Source: Hofstenia miamia (taxonomy: Eukaryota; Xenacoelomorpha; Acoela). From it: 64,000 nucleotides of DNA. Position numbers and translations under genes: made by a program. The notes under the pieces are model-generated. The model was not told the origin of the DNA and made no database searches. It saw nothing but the letters and a program-made list of their open reading frames with translations. Numbering within the stretch: the first letter of the stretch is position 1; every line of letters starts with the position of its first letter. The DNA is taken from contig SCFE01000099.1 in the NCBI GenBank assembly GCA_004352715.1, positions 1,543,762-1,607,761 on the forward strand, read 5' to 3'. Below, piece after piece: positions 35,938-48,675 of the stretch.

Positions 35938-36184
35938 CGATAAGCAACACCATAAGAGAAGCACCCAAACTGGTATTAAACAACACTCAACACTAACCAA
36001 AGTTACCCCATCTTACGTTATAGTTGAAATGCCTCGGTTTGCAAAATTTAAATATTTTAAGCTTAATAATGATTTTTCAATTTATTCGTCATATTAAAGT
36101 TCCTTCGATTTCTTGATAATTTAAAGATAGTTCTTAGGGTTCTAATACAATTAAAAAACATATAGTTTGGTTTTTAATGTGCAA

Positions 36185-37044
36185 TACTGCAATACTTGGC
36201 TTTTCATTTTGGTTCAATATGCAATTAGCACATTGCATTAAAAACATAAAATTAAGAAAATTCTAAATTAAAATACAATGAGAGAACAGTTTTAAAAGCA
36301 AATGTTCAGTGTCTTCATGTGAAATTATTCCCTACTAGACAAAAATAAGCAATTTTCTACTCTTAACAGTACCTTAAGCATTATGCATATGGGCCATTCT
36401 AAATAATGTGTGACAATAATCTCGAGAAAAAAAGCTTGTTTTTTGACACTATGAAAAGTTTTATACAACATTAAATATGATGCAAACTATAGAAGAAATG
36501 CAAAATTTCAATGTGGACCCAACGTGAAAAATATGCTAAAAATTCCTTGTAGCATATGTTATATACTTTTCTAACCAAATCCTGTATCTGTTTTATATTG
36601 CAGAAGACTACAATGTTATCTTGTATTAAATATTGTCTATGTAAAACTAATGAAAATCTAAAGTGAGTTGATTTCACAATTGATTCATAAAAGAAATCTT
36701 GACTGCTGGTTTTCAATATTTTCAAAAATTAATGGTAAAGGTCCTTATCAGAGAAAATCACTGAAAAGGCTTTTATTTTACAACTATCAAAATAACTGAT
36801 AGATATCATTAAAAAAATTATCAGCCTTTAAGCAAAAAGTGATAACAGGTTCTGCAATGTATGTAAAACTACTTATAGTTTATTTCATTTCTTGTATCAT
36901 TGACTCTTAGACATTTAACATTTATAGAAAAAATATTTTTCAATAATTAAACGGTTAGAAAACTACTTTCGACGAAATTATCAATATTTTCATTAAATTC
37001 TGGTATGTTACACAATATAAATAAAGAACAATATAACTTTAGAA
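36185..37044. other. About 860-bp segment present in copy B only
   Basis: Copy A passes directly from GTGCAAAATCAG to TCTCAAAGTAATG, whereas copy B has about 860 bp between equivalent words. No inverted or direct terminal repeat is obvious. An 84-codon minus-strand ORF (36725-36471) is unrecognised. It could be an insertion in B or a deletion in A. Confidence 0.6.
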
Positions 37045-37859
37045 AAAATCATTCTCAAAGTAATGTTTTTCAAAACTGTTCACAACTTCTTAAGATATTA
37101 TCGAGAACTTTGAAGCAAAGTTCACAGGTGTTTGTCGTAGGCACAGTGAATATCTTAAATGTTAGAAAAATTGCAATCTTGCATTTTTGCAGAATTTAAA
37201 GTTTGTATAGTATTTTTCAAATATCAAATATTTTAGAAACCCAAACTTAACATCTAAAGAATAATTTAAATTCTTGAGTTTAGTGTTTCACTAAAGCAGC
37301 GCTTTATTAAAAAGAAACGTATATTAATCAACTCAAAATCTATAATTAATAAAACTGCAAAAAAAATAGTTTAAAAGTAAACATTACATAGTTTTTCGTA
37401 ATCTATGTTACCTTAATTTTCGTATAAAGTATATATGGAAAAATTTCATGTACTATTAATGAAAAATTTTTTTTGTTTACATTTTAACCTTGCAATAATT
37501 CAATCGTGATTGTACAAAAATTTTTAGGTTTGCACTTTTGATTATCGAAAAATTTCATGATAACGTGTGAAATTTGTCTTTGAAAGACCAAGAAAATCAC
37601 AAATTATTATCATAAATTCAGAATTTAGACAAACTATGAAATAGTTTAATGTAAAAAACTGTTCATTCATTAGTAAATGCCTTTGTCAGATCTCGGAATA
37701 TATACTCTTTAAAAAAAATCATTAACAAGTTTCCATTAAGATAAATACATCCGGTTACCAAATGTCTCACTTTTGTGAGAATGGGTTTTGTAAAATGTAG
37801 AAATTGATAGGACTCTAAAATTTTTATTATAAATCATCAAAAAATATTTATTCCTCAAC

Positions 37860-37985
37860 NNNNNNNNNNNNNNNNNNNNNNNNNNNNNNNNNNNNNNNNN
37901 NNNNNNNNNNNNNNNNNNNNNNNNNNNNNNNNNNNNNNNNNNNNNNNNNNNNNNNNNNNNNNNNNNNNNNNNNNNNNNNNNNNNN
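37860..37985. other. Assembly gap, 126 N
   Basis: Copy A has continuous sequence here (about 24485-24875). Confidence 0.95.
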
Positions 37986-39106
37986 AAATATTATTTTAGA
38001 CACATATGAAGACTTCAATCGAAGCTACCTCTGAAATTTATTGGAGAGCCACAAAATGAGGAAATGCAGAGAAATTCAAACAACAAGCTAAGTGCTTTAG
38101 AATGCAACCAATCAGATTTCGAGAGGTTTAAGAATAATACGTACTTTCAATTATTAATTTGGAAGGCTACTCATAACGACGAAACATAGTTTAAGATTGT
38201 TGATGTTAGGCCAACGTAAATTTAGGATAATTGTTAGAAAAATATTTAATCAATCAAACTTATCAAACACTGTTTCAAGAGGTAGAATGTAGTACTTGTA
38301 CATGTCAGCTAAATTTGAGGTGGAAAAAAAATTTTTTCCATTGGTGTTTACAGCCATTTATTTAAGGATGTTTAATACCTAAACCAAATTTGTTATTAAT
38401 TAGTCACTAGATATTTAATTAACCAGTGTATATTTTCTTAATTTAAAATTTATTAATTTGTTAATTTCTTGGAAATTAATTGCATAGTTTTCAAGACCTT
38501 GAAAATACGAAATAGTGAAATAGTGTGAAAATTGAATGAAACAATTATTTTCTATAAAATGAAATTTTATATGATTTTATTGAAATATTCCTAAACTCTA
38601 AATCGTTTGATAAATGTAAAAAAATTCATATATGTAGATTATTCATAGTACATCGACCTACTTTTGATATTCTAAATCTTTATAGTAATGGGCCCTAATA
38701 CAAATAAAATTTAAGTAAAGAACTGTGATTCAATGCAAGGTTCATTAATTAATTTTTTTCAAAATGTATTGACAGTGTAATTTCCTCCGCTACAAAATGT
38801 CTCTATTTAGATTTAGAAATATCATAAGACAATATCAATCTGATATATTTTGTTTTCAAATATAACTATATTGAAAATTGTAAATTTGAAATGTATTGTT
38901 CAAATAATTAATCAATAAACTAATATATATTTTCTTTGCATATTTTTACTAATTTTAATCCCCAATTAAATACACGTGTATGTTATTCAGTTCCCTAAAG
39001 TAGAAACATATTACTTCAGTATGAAATTTAAACCTAAAAATAAGATATAATTAAGTTTATTGGCAAATTTAAAATTTGCAATAATAGACTTGCTTTCCTA
39101 AGATCC

Positions 39107-39289
39107 GTTTTAAGCTTGATGGCCTCGAGAAATTGTTAAAGTTTACAGCCAGCTGGGAATTATTCGTCCTAAGATCAACTATAAATCTAAAACAAACCTA
39201 GCATATTCATACGAAATACCTTAAGTTGCAAACGGCTATGAAGTGTAATCATTTAAATAATAGCTAAATTTACAAAATAAATGCAACAT
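39107..39289. mobile_element. 183-bp insertion in copy B flanked by a 10-bp direct repeat
   Basis: CCTAAGATCC stands at 39097-39106 and again at 39290-39299, while copy A has it once. The insert has no terminal inverted repeats and no poly(A) tail, and holds a further partial CCTAAGATC at 39168-39176. Size and flanking duplication suit a SINE or other small mobile element, or a local templated insertion. Confidence 0.55.
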
Positions 39290-39458
39290 CCTAAGATCCA
39301 ATTTTCACTAAAGTCACTATCTGTAAATTTTTGAGTACTTACAAATCAATTAATAACATAAGATAAATTTTTGTTGCTAATTTACTACTAATTCCTAGGA
39401 TAATTTGCAATGCGTACATATAACAATCATAAAAAAATTCATTCTAAGAACCATCAAG

Positions 39459-40415
39459 TTATTTGAACTTAATGCACATTAGTAGGGAATTCCTGAATTT
39501 CATATTGGTAATACCATAAATATAAAAATTTATCAAAGAATTAAAATTCCTCATTCCCTGCAAAATTGACCAGATCAAATAATAATAAGGTTTCGACCAT
39601 AGAATTAATTTTTCTTCTGAAGTGTGCATTAAATGGTTCACTTCAAAAATAAAATATGGTAGATACAGCCCTACTAATGCAGCACAGCAAGATACAAGCG
39701 TTACAGTTACACGCAAATCATCTTTGATCCAGTTTTTATTGAATTTTTTTCTGGCAATATATGCTCTGTGAAATAAGCGGATCACGATTCCAATATTCCC
39801 AGCAGTAATGAAGAGCAGAGGGAATGTGTAACCAAATAATAGCATCGTTATATGGGACTTGATCTTTGAACGGTAGCATCTAATTCCGGTGTAAAGCTGC
39901 CCTTTCCATATCACAGTACTTTGAAAGTAATCGTAGACATCGTATTGAATAAATGCATGGATTGATGAATGAATTAACACCAAAATGCAGAAAAAGTGTC
40001 CCCAGAATTTCGTATCTATTTTCTTTGAAAAATAAATAGTGAATACACTGACAACTCTATCCATTGTTATGAGAACAATCATATAAGTAGAATGAAAAAA
40101 TGTAAATGCACTTAGGCAACTCCAGAGTGAACATGCAGGCTTGAGGTGATTAAGTAAGTACTCTTCAGGGAAGATGACAAATGGTAAATTAACAATTACA
40201 AAACCAAAGCAATTAAGAAGATCTGCAAATGTTAGTTGAACTAAATAAATATTTGTTGATATTTTCTTGACAAACGGCTGCCATTTGCAAATATATAAAA
40301 CAATGATATTATTTGGAATCCCAATGAGACCAATTACAATTATTTGCGAAAGTATAAAATAGTCTTTATAATAACCTCCAGGTTTTCCATACGTCACATT
40401 GTATGTTGAATTCAT
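39459..40415 (-). CDS. Class A GPCR, copy B, 318 aa, single exon
   Basis: The same receptor as at 26168-27124, with identical length and start context (TAA before the ATG). The only protein difference is residue 140, in TM4 (His here, Tyr in copy A). Three base substitutions were seen in the coding region, one of them amino-acid changing. All landmark residues (D65, C95/C180, D119-R120, P199, P253, N296-F297-x-x-Y300) are kept. Whether it is a second gene or the other allele of copy A depends on whether the long repeat is real. Confidence 0.9.
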   Translation of the reverse strand: MNSTYNVTYGKPGGYYKDYFILSQIIVIGLIGIPNNIIVLYICKWQPFVKKISTNIYLVQLTFADLLNCFGFVIVNLPFVIFPEEYLLNHLKPACSLWSCLSAFTFFHSTYMIVLITMDRVVSVFTIYFSKKIDTKFWGHFFCILVLIHSSIHAFIQYDVYDYFQSTVIWKGQLYTGIRCYRSKIKSHITMLLFGYTFPLLFITAGNIGIVIRLFHRAYIARKKFNKNWIKDDLRVTVTLVSCCAALVGLYLPYFIFEVNHLMHTSEEKLILWSKPYYYLIWSILQGMRNFNSLINFYIYGITNMKFRNSLLMCIKFK

Positions 40416-40789
40416 TTAGATTCTAAATATTCAATTAAAGATTAAAAATACGAATTACAATTGCATTAACTTAAGATACATATTAGGATTCATTGCAATT
40501 TGAATTGTGAATATATATTTAAAATTAGTTACATCTAGATTTACAGAATTGCAAATACATTTTGTTAAATTTTATAAACTTTACATTTCAAAAAAAATTT
40601 TTCACAGCTTTTCATCAATTTTACTACTAATTTTCATTGTTCTTGACAAACGAAAAGTAAGCTATTTTAATTGTAAAATTTAATTGGCAGAGAAATTTAC
40701 AACTTCCTACATAATTATATGCAAATGTTCCTAGCATAAAAATATGAAAGAGTAAATTGTATTGAATTTCCATTAACTTTGTGATTNNN

Positions 40790-41136
40790 ATGAGAACAAT
40801 CATATAAGTAGAATGAAAAAATGTAAATGCACTTAGGCAACTCCAGAGTGAACATGCAGGCTTGAGGTGATTAAGTAAGTACTCTTCAGGGAAGATGACA
40901 AATGGTAAATTAACAATTACAAAACCAAAGCAATTAAGAAGATCTGCAAATGTTAGTTGAACTAAATAAATATTTGTTGATATTTTCTTGACAAACGGCT
41001 GCCATTTGCAAATAAATAAAACAATGACATTATTTGGAATCCCAATGAGACCAATTACAATTATTTGCGAAAGTATAAAATAGTCTTTATAGTAACCTCC
41101 AGGTTTTCCATACGTCACATTGTATGTTGAATTCAT
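40790..41136 (-). pseudogene. Third GPCR sequence, N-terminal 115 codons only (contig end)
   Basis: After three N (40787-40789) the sequence restarts inside the receptor and repeats 40069-40786 as 40790-41506 before running on into the shared upstream flank. It encodes residues 1-115 with two changes against A and B (I37V, Y41F). About seven substitutions separate this 717-bp stretch from copy B, while A and B look identical over the upstream part. The truncation is from contig joining, so this is not necessarily a broken gene. The codons beyond the N run belong to upstream flank and are not coding. Confidence 0.75.
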
Positions 41137-42576
41137 TTAGATTCTAAATATTCAATTAAAGATTAAAAATACGAATTACAATTGCATTAACTTAAGATAC
41201 ATATTAGGATTCATTGCAATTTGAATTGTGAATATATATTTAAAATTAGTTACATCTAGATTTACAGAATTGCAAATACATTTTGTTAAATTTTATAAAC
41301 TTTACACTTCAAAAAAAATTTTTCACAGCTTTTCATCAATTTCACTACTAATTTTCATTGTTCTTGACAAACGAAAAGTAAGCTATTTTAATTGTAAAAT
41401 TTAATTGGCAGAGAAATTTACAACTTCCTACATAATTATATGCAAATGTTCCTAGCATAAAAATATGAAAGAGTAAATTGTATTGAATTTCAATTAACTT
41501 TGTGATTACGAATTTTTTTCAATCTTTGGGTGCTGTTATTTCTTAGGTTAAGGAATTTTAATTGAACATAAATAAAACATTTTTTCACAAAATAGAATTT
41601 ATTGAAAAATTAATTTTTATTTAATTTGACAATAAACTTAGTTTGACGGGCACAAAGTACCTAAATATATTTGAAAATGAAGCAACTTTTTGAAATTTAG
41701 CTTTTTAACACCTGAAAGGCTTTCTAAGTTTAGTAAATATATTTTGTTCTCTCCTTGTTGTTAAAAGGAATAATAAACATAACCCTGATTCGTTCATAAA
41801 GCATAAGTATATATACTGCTATGTTCTAAAGTTGCTTGAAATCAGTTTTATAAATACATGGTAAATGCATAAAAAACATGTGAAATATATTTGTCGTGCA
41901 ATAGTAATTTTAGCACGTCATTGGCAGAAATCACATACATCTGATCGCTTCAACAACAATTACCAAGAATCGGACAGAAAGTTCCTGATGTAAATATAAA
42001 TGAGCAAAATTGAGAATCTATATTCATAATATTTGAACATTAGCTGAAGTGAAGCAAACTAAACAAATTAACAGCACCCCTTACATTAGTAAATTATGTA
42101 TACACTGATCTGTCCATGGGGCAGAATTTTGATTACCACCCCATAAAAATTTCAGGGGACCTCCGCCCATCCCCGTTCAAAAATCATGTGCATGAAAATA
42201 TGTTTTAAAAGATTTGGATAAATAGCATAGTTTTACAAATAAAATAATTACAACAAATATTTTATTTAAGATCGCTGTCTTCGGATGAATTGTAAAATTC
42301 ACAGCACTTTAAGCATCAATGTGCCTCAAAATCATTTCTACCTAACTTGCAATTTATTCTGTTGAACAACCAATCTGATTATTCATTTGGAAACCAGATT
42401 TTTAAAAAATATATCTTAGCAAGTTGTTTATCTTTTAATGATGCAGATAGATGCAGAGGAGGTATTTCTGAGATGAAGATGTTTTTCTAATATAATAAAA
42501 ATAATTATGCTCTGATTTTTTTAGTGAGTATCATTGTCCACGATCACAAATAAAACTAGATATAACATCGTCTTCT

Positions 42577-42783
42577 TTGCGTTTGGAACGCTATAAAGAC
42601 GCCCTTTATTTACAATTCCATACTAGCTTCACAAATGTCCCTGAAGGACATGGGGCTAATTTTCACCTCCATACAACCCACAAGGCTGATGGAAATCCCT
42701 ATGGGGCCCCACGGATCACTACCATATTAGACAAGAACAGTTTCCACTGTGCAGGATATATAAAAATGCTTCAAATGCTTTAA
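42577..42783 (+). other. 68-codon ORF of unknown function, copy B
   Basis: Identical in translation to 28565-28771. No domain recognised. Confidence 0.2.
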
Positions 42784-43800
42784 ATTGCGTGCGATATTTT
42801 TTACTTAGAAAAAATTTACATATTCAATACTATTGAATAGCAAAGAGTTTTATATTTGGGTCAATTAATTCTAGTATAAGCAGACATTTCCTTTGATACT
42901 GAATCAGTTCTAAGCAAAGAGATTCATTAGTTACCTAAATATTGTGATTTTGAAAACCTTAGTTTAAGAGGAGGGCATTTCTTTGCATGAGATTCTTAAA
43001 ATTTAAATATTGAAAATGAACTCAGAAGAATCGTAAGAAATGAAATTTTGCTCGTACTTACAAATGGCTTCATGGATAATTTCTAGTTAAATCAAATATT
43101 TTTAGAATATATCCGGTTAAATTTTTTCATTATAGTAATTCGACCATAGAATCCCACATATTAATTATCAATTTGGTATATCTTGTAATTAATGAGTTTT
43201 AAGAGTTTCCTTAACAAGCAAACCGCATTACAGAAATATTTTCATGAATACATTATCAGTGCAAAGATTAATGTATACACAATATAATATCAGCGGTACA
43301 ATTGCAAGAGCAGTAAATTATATCGAGCATTAGTGAAGTCCTGCTTGGAAAAGAAACATTACCTTGAAGCTCGCAATTTCTTTACTGTGTGCGATTATTA
43401 CAACAATTATTACAACAAAACAGAATAAAACTGATTTGATTTACCTATGTAATGAGGTATCACAAAGTTAACAAAAATCTTATAAAGCAAACATCTCAAA
43501 AAGCGCTGTTTCCTCTTCTGCAAATTCTTCAACTTAGTGCAAGTATTTATAGGATTTTTCCATCTACGTCATGTTTCCACAGTTACTAATGACGAACAAA
43601 CGTTCTGAATCCATTAAGTAAGGTGTTTATCAATTAAATTCCCTTCGTAAGTGCTGCGTTTACTCAATCTAAAGTGGAGTCGAAAACTTGTTCGCTGTAA
43701 ATGTCACTTCACAAGTAGTCTTACTGTTCCTCTTCAAGATTTAAATTTGTGAAAAGAAAATTTAGTAAGACAGAGTCTTAAAAAAAATTCTTTTTGAAAA

Positions 43801-44304
43801 TTAGAACTCAGAATTAAAGAATTGATAATTATTAAGTTTCATATTTTCGGTATTGAACAAAATTTTCCAAATATTTTTAACATTCACCAAATTTTGTCGC
43901 TTTATTCTCCCTGCTCGTGTGACCTTTGCTCTTTGCAAAATGGATGCAGAGATTACACAAATGAAATTAATTTTTAAGTCTTTAAGTCTGTCAAGCTTAA
44001 CTGCTTCGACAAGCCTATTCATATTTAGGAGGAAATGCTTATCAGCACTTTGAATGATCTTGGTTATTTTAATGTGTTTTGTAATTGTGTTTAAAGAAAT
44101 GTGCTTTTTGGAATTTAGGCTGTGTCGAAAAAATGATTTCCATTTCCATTCAATTTCCATATTCTGCAATGGAGTTGAATGAAAACTTTCACCTCTATGT
44201 GCTAGCCTGAAAAATATAATATTTATGGTGTTTTGTTTTGTGTGTTCTGATATTTTTGTACAAAATTGAAATAAACATATATGAAAGTAAGCTATATAAT
44301 TCAC
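43801..44304 (-). other. 167-codon ORF of unknown function, copy B
   Basis: Partner of 30630-31133; see there for differences. An 85-codon plus-strand ORF (44433-44690) just beyond it is open here but is broken in copy A, which argues against that one being a gene. Confidence 0.25.
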
Positions 44305-45122
44305 TTATATAAAAAATTCACAGATGTTATTATATCTTCTTTTAAGATTTGGAAATATTGAATTTTCAAGTTCGCAATTGAAAAGGCTAGTTCAACGCCG
44401 TCAAAGCAATAAGGAATTTCATCTAGCTCACCATGGTCATGTTTGCTAATAGATGTGTTAAAGCTTTGATGGAACAATCACAAATCCCAGTTAATGGTTT
44501 ATTGTGTTCATTGAATCAGGCTGGGGCAGAAATGTTTGTAAGAAATTCGTTTATTTCATTTGAAAAAATCAATTGCAATCACTTCGTCAAATCCGCTATA
44601 AATATCCCTACAATTCCAACTTGCTTTGCTGATCGGAGTCTATTCTTAGGAAAACGCATTTTGGCTGCCGCAGTGGCATCAAACCCCTAGATTTTTGCAT
44701 TTGATGTAATTGAGTTTTCAGCTGTATTTTTATAGTTGTAAAACTTTTAATATATTTTAAAACTAATCGCTTCAAAATTATTTTTATGATTCCTGTAAAT
44801 TTTAAAAAATCTAATAAATTATTTTGTTTGTAATTCACAAATTTAGTTTTCAAACAGTAATCACCGGGATGTTATATTTCAATGCATACAATAAGTAAGC
44901 ATTCTTCAATTATTCCTGCTTAACTAAAAGCTATTGAACGCAAACCGAAGTGTTCTGTTATTTACTCAAAATTTTCAGGATTCATTTGGATATTTTATGG
45001 AAAAGACTAATGAATTCAAAAAATTTCTTCCCATCATATAATTGTTAAATAATATATATTTTGCAAAAACGATTAAGGAATATTCTGAAAAAATTCCTGC
45101 ATATAGAGATGACTGATAACTT

Positions 45123-46091
45123 CAGGGCCCTCTAACCGCATAGTCTGATTAGGATTCAGCCTAGGGGCGCCCACTTAATGGGACCTCATAGGGGCGCTGA
45201 ACTCTGCAGCGATGGCTTGTGATCCACGAAGGTTTAAGTAATCGTTTGGAGTTGAATGTTTTAGCATATTAATAAAATATTTTGCAATTTCTATATACAA
45301 AATTTAATTTTAGGATATTCTCGTATTCGAGGGAGTGTAAGCCACTTCTGCCTGAATTTCTAGTTTTTAAAATTTTTTCTTCATTCAACGATTTCTCTTT
45401 GTGAAGTTAAGAAAAATGCCAAACAAATATTTTTAAATAAGTATACTTATATGTATTTATGTTTATCACACTTTTTTTCTCATACATAAATTACGCTAGA
45501 GAATTTCAAATGCAGATTTTGGAAAATCTATTAATTATCAAAGAAACAAATTTCTATGTTTTATGTTTAAATGAATGAAATGAATAATTTGATGGCTCTT
45601 TGAAATTGAACTGTTCCCAAGCATCCACAATCTTCTTCATCTATACCTTTCTTTGATGATTTCCAATTGTTCAGGGGAACGTTCTTTTTCAGCTCTCAAA
45701 CGTATGAAGAATCTTCTGCGTATCAGAATGTCAGACGAGAGACTACATTCCCTGTCTTGATTGTGTAAAGAAAATGACCGCCTTCAGTCAGTGGATTTCA
45801 AAAACATCATTCATGATTTTGCTTCCAAAAAAGCGCCAAAAGCATCTCTGTTATAATCATGAATTAAATCCTCTGATAATTTTTATTTCTCACTTTTAAA
45901 TCAAACGTACATATAGTAATAATAAATATAATATAATAAAATAATACATATATTAACAATAAATATGCTGTACATGTAGTGTTTAGTATTTCCTTTTCAC
46001 TAAGCAACAGAAAATATTATTCCTCCAATAAAACAAGACGCCCTACTTTATGAGTAACCTAGGGGCACTATATGTTAAGGAGACGGCTCAG
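45123..46091 (+). mobile_element. Short hAT deletion derivative, copy B, 969 bp
   Basis: The left end CAGGGCCCTC is preceded by GATAACTT. The right end, read inward as CTGAGCCGTCTCCTTAAC, is followed outward by GGTAACTT, so the 8-bp target duplication matches at 7 of 8 bases. The left TIR continues with TAGG...CCTAGGGGC words, typical of one widespread hAT group. Only the last part of a transposase remains inside. The element is non-autonomous. Confidence 0.75.
45620..45856 (+). pseudogene. hAT transposase C-terminal dimerisation region (also 32437-32673)
   Basis: The plus strand encodes 'NCSGERSFSALKRMKNLLRI' followed by 'RMSDERLHSLS', a TGA at 45758-45760, and then in the same frame 'FKNIIHDFASKKAPKA'. 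These are the ERSFS...RL..L and I..FA..KAR blocks that end TTF/DUF4371-type hAT transposases. The catalytic core is deleted. An internal stop splits the region in both copies, so no complete domain would be made. Confidence 0.8.
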
Positions 46092-47054
46092 GGTAACTTA
46101 AAATAACTGAAACCTCTATTTTATTGATAACCAAAGTCAAAACAAAAATATTTTAGTAAGACTGAATTTCCACTTTTTTAAAATGGGACTAATATTTCTC
46201 ATAGCAACTGTTGTGCAGAATTATTAAGCAAGATTGCGAAAAATGTTTATTCAAAATACTTATTTGTTTTGGTTTTGTTAATGCGCATAATGTACGTGCA
46301 AATTTAGCAAAACTAAATTCTGAAAGATTATTCCCCAATCTACGAAATTATTTATCCATTTATTCAATTTCATGCAACAAAATTGAATGAAATGAGCTGC
46401 AATAATAAATTGCAATTAGACTAGCTGTTGGTTCTGATTTAGGCATTTAAGAAATAACTACAACAAAAGCCTGACTTAACGAAACACTAAAATTATACTT
46501 ATCAGAAGATAACTTTATCAAGAGTAAACCCTAATACTTACTAAGCATGCTTCTAGTAATTCTAAAAATTAAACTAACTAGTAATCAACGATTATGTTGA
46601 TTATATTTACTAAAAGAAATGGACATTGATTGAAAATTCAGCGCCCGTTTCAGGCAAATTTTGTCAAATATTTTCATTGCAACGCGGTGGCTTCCAAAAA
46701 TGAATTCGGCTTCTGTTTAAATTTTTTAGCTAAATACGATCTGTGTATTAGTAAAACGTCATTTAAGAGAATAATAAATGTTTCACGTATATTTTCATAA
46801 CAGTAAAGTGTGATGCTAATAAAGTCAAACAAGTTAACACTTTAGCTTGACAAGCATTTTGCAGTTTGCTCCAAGAGGATTGCATTGTTTCTTGTAAATA
46901 GCCTTTTAAATTTAGATTTTTTCTATGTTCGTTTTCACTTTTGATAAAAACCGCGGTTGTTTTTATATTTCGGCATACTCCAGAGCACTATTATAATTTA
47001 TTTTCCAAACAGCGCTTTTTACATTTGCTGAAAAAATTCTTTACCACTAAAAAC

Positions 47055-48117
47055 ACTAATTTGTCAAATTTGACTACTTTAATTTTTGATATCATACTAA
47101 ATTCTAGCTATGAGCCATCCAGTGACACTAATCAACGATATTTATGAACTTGGCGGGTTACATGGCTAAACAAAAACTTTTATTTTAGTAAAGTGTTTGA
47201 TAGCATATTATTCATGAAAACATTAAATGGCTGTGGTGGTCATATCTTACCATTAATACTAATAGCTGTTATGTTCAGCATTATGCTATATATACAGAGG
47301 TGGACATAGTCCGAATCCCTGTCCGGGATATTCGTGCAGCTAAATCAAGCGTTGCCGCCGACATATTTGCAGATATTGAATCTGAATATGGAGGTCTAGA
47401 CATTGAAAGAAGCTATTTAAGGGGATATTTTACAAAATGTGTGGTTACATTAAAAACTGTGATAAGAATTTGGAGAGGTGGAAGGCAATTTACATTAGCT
47501 AAATTGGAGACATTCACATTTATCCTCTATATGAGGAATGAGCCTTTAGACAAATTTGAATGTGCGTTTATTTTTAATAACAGACTACAGATCGTTTTTC
47601 TTCATTGATGACATGATTAGGTCATTTTGATAAAAAAAATCAATAAGGTCCGCGAGAATTTCTAATAAATTTTCGCCTGTCAGAGATATATTTGAAGGAT
47701 TCCGAGAAAATTAAAAGCTATGTCTCTTCCTTTTTACTAGCACTAGATGAACAATTATATGCCCTGTAAAGGTCGCTCTAGTCTCATTGTTTTTATGTGA
47801 AGCAAATCAGACATACATGGAATTATTATTTTGGAAGTTCTTGGGTGGTAATTGAGCTGAAAACCAAATGTGTGGTAGATAGAATATCTATATTTGAGAA
47901 CGGATCATTTTGGCGACATGTTTTTAAGCTGATGCCGTAAATTTTTTGGAAAGGTAAATATTATCATTACCTGTAATAGCTTTTTACATCTTTCCGACTT
48001 TCCCTATTTTTAAGAAAAACATGCAGCTGTCATTGAAAGATGAGGCAAAATAGAAAAGCATTCACTAGTCAAAGGATTTATAATTCTCCAGAATTATAAA
48101 GTTCCGGATTTTTTGTT
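47055..48117. other. Segment seen only in copy B, with a 102-codon ORF (47300-47608, +)
   Basis: It corresponds to the 110-N gap of copy A. The ORF begins MDIVRIPVRDIRAAKSS. I do not recognise the family. It is somewhat less AT-biased than the flanks and has no obvious membrane segment or motif. Confidence 0.35.
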
Positions 48118-48675
48118 AAGGAAAAACTTACAGCACCAAAGCCAGAGTTTGAAACGGGTCAAAATTTATGACACAAGACTCGACAAAATAAACAAAAAAG
48201 TGACCCATGACTCCACTTGGAATAGGATTTGAACCAACTTATTTTTTGCTTAAGAATATGAAAATGTCAAACATTTATTAAAAAATTTAACATGAATCCT
48301 TGTGTAACAATATATTGGTAATTGGATATTTTTTCATTTAGGTATGCTACTAATAATTTGTTCTAAAATTTTGAACGAAAATGGATGTGTTATTGCTATA
48401 GGCCTATCGGTTGAAACAATTTACTGATTACCATTCTTATGAATTGGTTTGACATCAGTTTTTCAACAGGTCAGAAAGGTAATTGATTTCTATGCAGTCG
48501 GTGGAAGCCATAAGCAATTCTTGTCTGTACAATTAACTCACTGTTATTTAGATGTGAGGCAAGAATTACATCTGAATTATGGGGAAATCACAGTCTTGAT
48601 AATGTATTATTAATTAATTTGTACATACAAATAATTATTTTACAGATACGCTTAACTAACAAAAATCATTTATTT

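Noticed and set aside
34570-36000. Long open frames of 370-460 codons spanning the 1000-N gap
   Set aside because: They consist almost wholly of unknown residues from N; only the flanking LINE and hAT pieces are real.
44433-44690. 85-codon plus-strand ORF in copy B as a gene
   Set aside because: Copy A has a stop near its start and a deletion inside; no domain is recognisable.
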